A stretch of DNA of 64,000 nt, from the NCBI RefSeq assembly GCF_027943255.1, contig NC_072893.1, positions 23,458,001 to 23,522,000 on the forward strand, written 5' to 3'. Positions within the stretch are counted from its first letter, which is position 1; each line of letters begins with the position of its first letter. The notes under the pieces were generated by a model that did not search any database, was not told the origin of the DNA, and saw only the letters and a list, made by a program, of their open reading frames with translations. The DNA is from Anastrepha obliqua (taxonomy: Eukaryota; Arthropoda; Insecta; Diptera; Tephritidae). This document shows positions 57,548 through 64,000 of this stretch, piece after piece. Both the position numbers and the translations under genes were made by a program.

Positions 57548-57557
57548 ATCAGCTGTG
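57548..57557. promoter_or_regulatory. E-box-like core-promoter motif
   Basis: ATCAGCTGTG 132 bp upstream of the Arfrp1 ATG, similar in position to the tandem motif of mRpL22. Confidence 0.4.
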
Positions 57558-57688
57558 TTTGCTATTGGTTGGCAGATTTATTTATTTCGCCTCAATTAGA
57601 ATTAAAGCTAATATTACAGCCTAAAATTGAATAATTCTGCGATTTGTTAGTGTTGAGCGGAGCATTTTTAACATAATTAACAAATACA

Positions 57689-58489
57689 ATGTATACTCTA
57701 TTGCACGGCTTCTACAAGTACCTCACACAAAAGGAGGAATACTGTGTAGTAATTTTGGGACTGGACAATGCTGGCAAAACGGTTTGGTTGCTCCGGTTAT
57801 CGTTGTTTTTATTACCAATATATTTCATTTATATGCAGACTTATCTGGAGGCAGCGAAAACTAAATTTACAAAAAACTACAAGGGTATGAATCCGACGAA
57901 GATCACAACAACGGTAGGCTTGAATATTGGCACAATAGACGTAGCAGGTGTGCGATTGAATTTCTGGGACTTAGGAGGCCAGCAAGAGTTGCAATCACTA
58001 TGGGATAAATACTACCAGGAATCGCATGGTGTAATTTATGTGATAGACTCGAATGATCGCGAACGCATGGATGAATCGAAGGCGATTTTTGGTTAATATA
58101 AAATAACAAATTTTCTACTATGCAAAGTGAAGTGAAAATGAGTGCTTGATTACTTGCAGATAAAATGATCAAAAACGAATTGCTCTCAGGGGTGCCACTA
58201 CTAATTTTAGCCAATAAGCAGGATCTGCCCGATGTAATGGGCGTGCGCGATATCAAACCTGTTTTCCAACAATCTGGCGCGTTAATCGGACGTCGCGATT
58301 GTTTGACAATGCCAGTGTCAGCGCTCACAGGGTAGGCAATAAAAATAATGGGGTTTTATAGTACCATGGCAATATTTTGAATTTGTCAACTTATTACACT
58401 ACAGTGAAGGCGTCGATGAAGGTATTAAATGGTTGGTTGAAGCAATCAAGCGACATTCCATAGTGAGACCGCCACGCGAGAACGATTGA
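57689..58489 (+). CDS. Arfrp1: ADP-ribosylation factor-related protein 1, ARF-like GTPase
   Basis: Small GTPase of the trans-Golgi network (relative of yeast Arl3) that helps recruit Arl1 and golgins. Exons 57689-57781, 57839-58091, 58160-58331 and 58405-58489 give 200 codons plus stop, the family length. Motifs: P-loop GLDNAGKT (residues 24-31), TVGLNIG (switch I), WDLGGQQE (switch II), NKQDLPDVMG and SALTGEGVDE for guanine binding, ending RPPREND. The protein starts MYTLLHGFYKYL with no glycine at position 2, as in ARFRP1, which is not myristoylated. Intron 1 (57 bp) has no stop and is a multiple of three, so unspliced reading would add 19 residues right after the P-loop. Splicing restores GKTTYLE. 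AATAAA at 58724 is a likely poly(A) signal. Confidence 0.96.
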
Positions 58490-59788
58490 TCGAGCGCTTA
58501 GTATTTTGTATGCAGCTGTTACAATGGAAAATATGAAACTGTAAATTGTGCATATTTGTGCAAATTTGTATGTGCAAATTTTTATAATAAGTATTTACAA
58601 GTATACCATATACATACATACGTTTAGTTATTCGCTTATGGAAAATAACTTTTACTAAATTTTAGTTTTTAGGCGTCATAATAAGTATATTGAAAAATGC
58701 AAACAATTTTAAAATTTAATACAATAAAATCAAACATTTTGTAATAAATGCAAAATCACAATTACCATAAGTAGAGAGTGCAGATGGGTGTTTAAAGAGA
58801 TTATGAGAATATTTCCATACAACCAAACTGTCAACCCCTCTTCAAGCGCAACCACTCTACCTTTGCTGCTTATCAGTTGGTACTCCAATTAATACTTTAC
58901 CGAGTAGCTGATAAAATGTTGTGACTTTTGTTAAATTCGTACGTTTTATTTTTTCAAGTGTTCCCCATTGCTTGCTCTCTCAAGCCATTTTAACATTATT
59001 TACCTACATGTACACACATGCCTTCCAGATAACATAAAACTTTTGATATCAATGTAGAGCAGCAGGTAGTAGGAGATGTGTCAGAATTTTTGGTGCTTGC
59101 TAACGCGAATTAGCTCATCGGTCTGCACAACTTGCATTTAATAGAGCAGAGCGTTCTTTAAATAGGCGCTCGTGCACTCTTGAAGTAGATTTCACTAGGG
59201 TTTGAAATGTTATTCAGTATAAATTAGACGCTATCGTATGCAGTAGGAATCGACAGGTGTGCTAGCGTTACATCAATTCAAACGTGTTAACAAGTGGTTT
59301 TTCGGTATATGTCTCTATGAAATAGATTAACATGCTGAATATTCTATAAATGATTCATTTTTCGAAGTGCATTTAAAAATTATTGTGCAAATATTATTGT
59401 AATACTGCTCTCTAAGGGCTGCACCGAACCATCCATTTCAGTGGATATATAACAATAAATATAACAAGTCGTCGAAGGAATCAAAACGGTATTACCTACA
59501 TAAAAACAGACAAACATATATAAAAAGTCATATTTAAGATAACAAATAGCTACTATCGCGACATCGTTTTACCCGCTTATCAGCAACAGTCAGTGAGTGA
59601 TATCGAATTTTTCGTGGTTTCTTGTACATTTTTGGTGAATGGTGTGAATTGCAAAAACTAGTTATGTTCATATGTATATGTGTTAAACAAATAAGAGTAT
59701 AAGTAAATATTACAATTTAGTAGAATATAAATTAAAAAAATTTTTGTGTGTGACATTAAATTTCATAATTTCCTGCAGTTGAGCCACG
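58490..59788. other. Arfrp1 3' UTR and upstream region of next gene
   Basis: After the Arfrp1 poly(A) signals nothing is recognised until TGGATATATAAC (59442, TATA-like) and CAGTCAGTGAGTG (59588, initiator-like). These may belong to the promoter of the gene starting at 59789. A splice acceptor (ATAATTTCCTGCAG) ends at 59778. Confidence 0.35.
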
Positions 59789-59844
59789 ATGTACCCGTAT
59801 TACGAACCAGATTGGAGTGTTTTGCCGCCTGAAAATAATCGCAG
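59789..59844 (+). CDS. First coding exon of an unrecognised gene
   Basis: A strong acceptor (TTTCCTGCAG) is followed after 10 bases by ATG and a short open exon (MYPYYEPDWSVLPPENNR plus AG). It ends at a donor CGCAG/GTACTT. Codon use and the acidic/proline-rich text look genuinely coding, with both splice sites intact. I do not recognise the protein, and no continuing exon is seen before 64000, so the next intron is probably more than 4 kb. Confidence 0.5.
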
Positions 59845-60229
59845 GTACTTAACATTGTTAATGCATTATTTGATCTGTTTTAGAAAATATTTATAAGTAG
59901 TTTGTCTTATTGTCTTATTGGCTGTTAAAGCAAAGGGAAATGGGAATGTGAACGCCCACCAAATCTATGTAATTTTTCATACGATATGCTGCTCATACAT
60001 ATGTACATACGCATGTAGGTATGTCTAAATAAATAGATATTTTGCTATAAGCTAACGAATATTACAATCAATCAATTGTTCATATTTTCGAAAAAAAAGT
60101 ATACTACACTAGGCGCAAAAAGAGACTGTCTAATTCGCAAAAAAAAAATCAAAATATCGTGATTGCAGGTAAAAGGCATTATTCGGATAGACAATTAGAT
60201 TCGACTTATATAACTTCAATATATATATA
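59845..60229. other. Intron stretch, nothing recognised
   Basis: AT-rich, with ATACATATGTACATACGCAT microsatellite words near 60000. Confidence 0.35.
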
Positions 60230-60701
60230 TATTAGGCCGGGTCGATTTGTGGGGAGGCAAAAAACAAAAACGCCCATTGCTCTGTGAAAATCATATTCTA
60301 GTGATCAAAATAAGAAACTTTGCCGAAGGAACCATACCTCTAAAACGAATTCTGATGTCCCCCAATTTGGGTCGAACTTTTTAGTTTCTTTTCTCATGTA
60401 AAGGCCAAAAATGCTGATATTTTGAAATGATTGTATGGGGAATCCCCCAGGGGAGTTCCAGGGGGTGTGCCACGGGCATGGGTGGATCAGCTGTCCGAAG
60501 TTAGTGGGGGTCGGTCATACATTTGGACTTGATTGGAGCACTCTAAATGGGTCAAAGTGGGATTTTCCGTTCGACCCAAATTGGGGGACATCAGAATTCG
60601 TTTTAGAGGTATGGTTCCTTCGGCAAAGTTTCTTATTTTGATCCCTAGAATACGATTTTCACAGAGCAATGAGCGATTTTGAAATCGACCCGCCCTAATA
60701 T
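60230..60701. mobile_element. Fold-back element with ~135-150-bp inverted arms
   Basis: The arms 60230-60377 and 60569-60701 are inverted copies: TATTAGGCCGGGTCGATTT at the left edge against TATTAGGGCGGGTCGATTT complemented at the right. Both arms carry GCTCTGTGAAAATC, AAGAAACTTTGCCGAAGGAA and GATGTCCCCCAATTTGGGTC. The loop is ~190 bp, GC-richer, and not coding. Copies as RNA would form a long hairpin. Confidence 0.88.
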
Positions 60702-60789
60702 GTGTGCATATGTAAGTAGCCACAGATTATAATCTCTTTATATGTACACCACCAGCCAGCGCAAGTAATTGTACTTATAGGTGAAATTG

Positions 60790-60976
60790 TTTTTTTTTTT
60801 GTTTTTTTTGAAGTGAAACTTCTTAGGCGTCGATGGACGAGCGAGAATGGAGAGTAAAATTTCAAGGCCATGCAACGTTTTGGGCCTTTTCGTTCCGCGA
60901 GCGAGAAAAAAGATATAACGTAAAGGAAAAGGAGAGAGAGAGCTATACTTTATATAAATCTTAGATACACTTTCGG
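60790..60976 (+). repeat. Repeat pair member (with 49320-49512)
   Basis: Nearly the same sequence as 49320-49512 (GAAGTGAAACTTCTTAGGCG ... ATCTTAGATACACTTTCGGC). An inverted GAAAGTTTCACTTC at 61525 could be the other end of a longer element. Confidence 0.75.
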
Positions 60977-61555
60977 CTATTTTTACTGAGTTTTTCCTTG
61001 TGGTTGCTAATTTCTAGTGAGAAATAACACTGCCTACTTTGTGGCGCTTGTTTGTTGGTGCAAAGTTGTAGGAAACATATATTTGGTGTTTACTTTTTAG
61101 CGTTATGTTTCCTTGGTGCCTACGATTTGGGGGCCTTTTTTGGTCCCAATTTTTTGGCGTTTTTTTTTTTGGTGCTTACTTGTTGGCGTTTATTTCCGTT
61201 TCCTGGCTAGTGCTTGTGCGTACTATAAAGTGCTATCCATTCCGGCGTCGGATTTATTGATATTGCCTTACGGTAATTTGTGCCGTTGCTGCGATCCTGG
61301 AATCGCTGCTCTTGTGCGGGTGATAAACGCTCGAAGTAGTGCGCGTTGTTGCCACGGTTTGTGTCCGGCGTTTACCTACACCGGTCGATCCCTCTCCTTT
61401 TTTTGTAAATTTTGTCTATTTGTATTCTCTGCAAATGTTGTGAATTTATTTAGATATATATTCTTTCTCTCTCTCTCTCTCCCTCATTCTCTATCGGGTC
61501 TCTCCCTCTTTCTTTGTCTGTTTTGAAAGTTTCACTTCTGTTATGTGTACTACAC
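60977..61555. other. Unassigned stretch
   Basis: G/T-rich text with repeated TTGGTG and TTGGCG words (61020-61200) and a (CT)n run at 61467-61485. It may be the interior of the element that begins at 60790. No gene is seen. Confidence 0.35.
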
Positions 61556-61796
61556 TTTTGATGTGATAACGTCTTATAATTCGATTTAACAGGCTGCACG
61601 CACGAAAAAATGTGTCGTTACCTTGCTCATTGCCGTTACCTTGCTCATTTGTCGTTACCTTGCTCATTGCCGTTACCTTGAATGAACTGCAAGCGAAAGC
61701 GCGGAGCGAACGACAAAGCAAACGAACGGCAACGTTCGACATCTTGCTCTCTCCTACTTAAGTGAGCGTATATGTATGTGTATGTATATGCGCATA

Positions 61797-63137
61797 TCTT
61801 TATATATATATTTCTTATGTTCGTGTGTTTGTCACTGAACTCCTCCTAAACGACTGAACCGATTTTGATGAAATTTTTTGTGTGTGTTCAATGGGATTCG
61901 AGAATGGTTTAGATTCACAATTTCCATCCGCTTCGTGACTAGGGTCTCGAGATAGAGACCAAAACGTGGACCCTAGAATATGTTTGTACAATATGGATAG
62001 CAATTGGAAGATATTGGTGAATGCTTTAGTACAGAGTATTTCTCATGCCGCTTCGTGAATGGGGTCTCGAGATATAGGTCAAAATGTGGGCCCGGGTAAC
62101 CTTCGGATGTGTATATACAATATGGGTATCAAATGGAAGCTGTTGGTGAATGCTTTAGTTCAGAGTATTTTTCATGCCGCTCCGTGACTAGGGTCCCGAG
62201 ATAGAGACCAACACGTGGACCCTAGAATGTGTTTGTACAATATGGATAGCAATTGGAAGCTATTGGTGAATGCTTTAGTTCAGAGTATTTCTCATGCCGC
62301 TCCGTGACTGGGGTCTCGAGATATAGGTCAAAATGTGGGCCCGGGTAACCTTTGGATGTGTATATACAATATGGGTATCAAATGGAAGCTGTTGGTGAAT
62401 GCTTTAGTTCAGAGTATTTTTCATGTCGCTCCGTGACTAGGGTCCCGAGATAGAGACCAACACGTGGACCCTAGAATGTGTTTGTACAATATGGATATCA
62501 ATTGGAAGCTGTTAGTGAATGCTTTAGTACAGAGTATTTCTCATGCCGCTCCGTGACTGGGGTCTCAAGATATAGGTCAAAACGTGGACCCGGGTAACCT
62601 TCGGATGTGTATATACAATATGGGTATCAAATGGAAGCTGTTGGTGAATGCTTTAGTTCAGAGTATTTTTCATGCCGCTCCGTGACTAGGGTCCCGAGAT
62701 AGAGACCAACACGTGGACCCTAGAATGTGTTTGTACAATATGGATAGCAATTGGAAGCTATTGGTGAATGCTTTAGTACAGAGTATTTCTCATGCCGCTC
62801 CGTGACTGGGGTCTCGAGATATAGGTCAAAACGTGGGCCCGGGTAACCTTCGGATGTGTATATACAATATGGGTATCAAATGGAAGCTGTTGGTGAATGC
62901 TTTAGTTCAGAGTATTTTTCATGCCGCTCCGTGACTAGGGTCTCGAGATATAGGTCAAAACGTGGGCCCGGGTAACCTTTGGTTGTGGATGTGCAATATG
63001 GGCATCAAATGAAAGCTGTCGATAAGTGCTTTAACGTGGGGTAATTTTCATACCTATTGATGACTAGGGTCTCGAAATATATGCCAAAACGTGGACCCAC
63101 CGTGTCTTTGCCCAGCGAAGCGGGTCGGGTTTGCTAG
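61797..63137 (+). mobile_element. Non-autonomous Helitron, 1,341 bp
   Basis: Begins TCTTTATATATA and ends GGGTCGGGTTTGCTAG, i.e. 5'-TC and 3'-CTAG (CTRR), inserted between A (61796) and T (63138). Just before the 3' end a GC hairpin (CCCAGCGAAGCGGG, with one bulged base) precedes CTAG by nine bases. The 5' part (AACGACTGAACCGATTTTGA, TGAAATTTTTTGTGTG) is of a kind common in insect Helitrons. Copy B of the host element (minus strand near 48478) is the empty site, so both ends are fixed exactly. It encodes no Rep/helicase. Confidence 0.92.
61931..63060. repeat. 120/129-bp alternating tandem repeat inside the Helitron
   Basis: Start points of the CCGTGACT-type word are 61931, 62051, 62180, 62300, 62429, 62549, 62678, 62798 and 62927, so spacing alternates 120 and 129 bp (249-bp higher-order unit). 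One sub-unit has GAGATAGAGACCAACACGTG and ATGTGTTTGTACAATATGGA, the other GAGATATAGGTCAAAACGTG and GGATGTGTATATACAATATG. Confidence 0.93.
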
Positions 63138-63373
63138 TGTACATATATAAATTCACGTATTTGTATTTGCATATGCCTTCTTATTGATTATTATTAATTT
63201 GATTTACTTGAAGAATTTAAAATAAAACCAAGTTTGTTAATAATACCTGTTGTTTTAATGTTATTATTATTTTTTGACGTAATAACGTCTTATAATTCTA
63301 TGTAGCCGGCTGCACGCACCAAAAAATGCGTCGTTATCTTGCTCATGCGTCGTTACCTTGCTTGAACAGCATT

Positions 63374-63516
63374 TTATGTTATGTTATGTTATGTTATGGT
63401 ATGTTATGTTATGTTATGTTATGTTATGTTATGTTATGTTATGTTATGTTATGTTATGTTATGTTATGTTATATTATGTTATGTTATGTTATGTTATGTT
63501 ATGTTATGTTATGTTA
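63374..63516. repeat. (TATGT)n array, ~29 units
   Basis: Shortest of the three homologous arrays, with single variants TATGG at 63394-63400 and TATAT near 63470. Confidence 0.97.
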
Positions 63517-63670
63517 ATGTTAACTCATTCTCTATATCCATACAAAATATCTATCAAACAAATAAAATTAAAATTTTCTTTTGAAAAATGCAACCATTCA
63601 ATCAGTATTTTCTTATGACGTTATCACGTTAAACTATCGTCAGTAAACCGACTTTACAGACAACCTCTTT

Positions 63671-64000
63671 TTTTCCTTGTTTGTTTTTCCTGAGAGCATA
63701 GGGCCCCGACAAGACTTAGTGTTGCGTTGGTTTCGTTATTCTATTATGATTTCTGACGGGGTAGGTGATCAACCTGCCGCTATCAGTTCTAAGTGCTGGA
63801 AATGCCCACCTGTCGTTGCTTACGAACAACGCCTGCTTACTGCTTTGAGCACCATCTGTGTTTCACATTTTTCTGGTAGAAGGATCACACAAATGGTTGA
63901 GGGCTTCGCTAAACTTTGAGTGTGTCTGCGCTATTAATGCGGTTGCCCGCTTCCTCTTGCTGGCGCCACTGATGCAATGTGTACTGTGTGTTTTTCTTTG
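63671..64000 (+). repeat. Short interspersed repeat copy and unassigned end
   Basis: GCATAGGGCCCCGACAAGAC and TTTCTGACGGGGTAGGTGAT (63697-63770) match 26990-27110. The rest to 64000 is GC-richer and not recognised; it may be the body of the element to which this repeat belongs. Confidence 0.5.

Larger units (their letters stand above)
61556..63670 (+). mobile_element. Pentanucleotide-bearing element, copy C, with Helitron inside
   Basis: Left end TTTTGATGTGATAACGTCTT. Minisatellite GTTACCTTGCTCATT at 61615-61675, then GCGCATA to 61796, where the Helitron (61797-63137) interrupts. It resumes TGTACATATATAAATTCACG, conserved spacer, GCGTCGTTACCTTGCTTGAA, (TATGT)n at 63374-63516, TAATGTTAACTCATTCTC, and end AACGTGATAACGTCATAAG (complemented). 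Without the Helitron it is about 770 bp. Confidence 0.82.

Noticed and set aside
57782..57838. 19-residue insertion in the Arfrp1 GTPase
   Set aside because: Perfect GT and AG borders, and removal restores the family sequence GKTTYLEAAK.
57903..58328. Minus-strand open frame of 141 codons
   Set aside because: Antisense shadow of Arfrp1 exons 2-3.
61931..63060. CRISPR-like array of regular repeats
   Set aside because: There are no unique spacers, the units are directly joined and 120-129 bp long, and the host is a eukaryote; this is a tandem repeat in a Helitron.

Overview
The window looks like nuclear DNA of a higher fly (Diptera, Schizophora), probably a tephritid fruit fly or close relative. 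The evidence is AT-rich intergenic DNA, short spliced genes with 55-85 bp introns, five recognisable insect/animal genes, a very high load of Tc1/mariner relatives (including a D-D-41-D rosa-like element, a family I recall from Ceratitis rosa), and R1/I-type and RTE-type non-LTR fragments. The family-level placement is inference.

Five protein-coding genes are well supported, with exon borders readable base by base. PGAP2 (23430-27786, minus) is a GPI-anchor remodelling membrane protein whose introns are filled with transposons. mRpL22 (42663-43446, plus) and TfIIIA (43564-44916, minus) are convergent, 117 bp apart. NECAP (50852-52336, plus) is a clathrin-coat accessory protein. Arfrp1 (57689-58489, plus) is a trans-Golgi ARF-like GTPase. 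A first coding exon of an unrecognised gene lies at 59789-59844 and its remainder is probably outside the window. These are unrelated housekeeping genes, mostly of the secretory/endocytic system plus mitochondrial translation and RNA polymerase III transcription; they do not form an operon-like unit.

Layout: 1-23 kb is mostly decayed mobile elements and AT-rich DNA. 23.4-35.2 kb is PGAP2 with introns holding at least ten insertions. 35.8-42.5 kb is a second dense repeat block. 42.5-45 kb is the compact mRpL22/TfIIIA pair. 45-50.7 kb is intergenic with a large pentanucleotide-bearing element. 50.7-52.8 kb is NECAP, followed by two minisatellite blocks to 55.9 kb. 57.5-58.8 kb is Arfrp1. 59.7-64 kb is the start of another gene with intronic repeats.

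The most informative material is repeat biology. Three copies of an unclassified element (37.0-38.1, 47.4-48.8, 61.6-63.7 kb) each carry a (TATGT)n array of about 29, 85 or 136 units at the same internal position. One copy is interrupted by a 1,341-bp non-autonomous Helitron (TC...CTAG, inserted exactly between A and T). A sister copy supplies the empty site, and the Helitron contains a 120/129-bp higher-order repeat. Other finds are four TTAA-bounded elements with G-rich ends, a 1.6-kb long-inverted-repeat element with an internal 54-bp minisatellite, a rosa/mariner chimera, a tRNA-derived SINE family with one insertion dated by its 11-bp target duplication inside a mariner, and an R1-type element inserted in the catalytic YADD-type motif of an RTE-type element.
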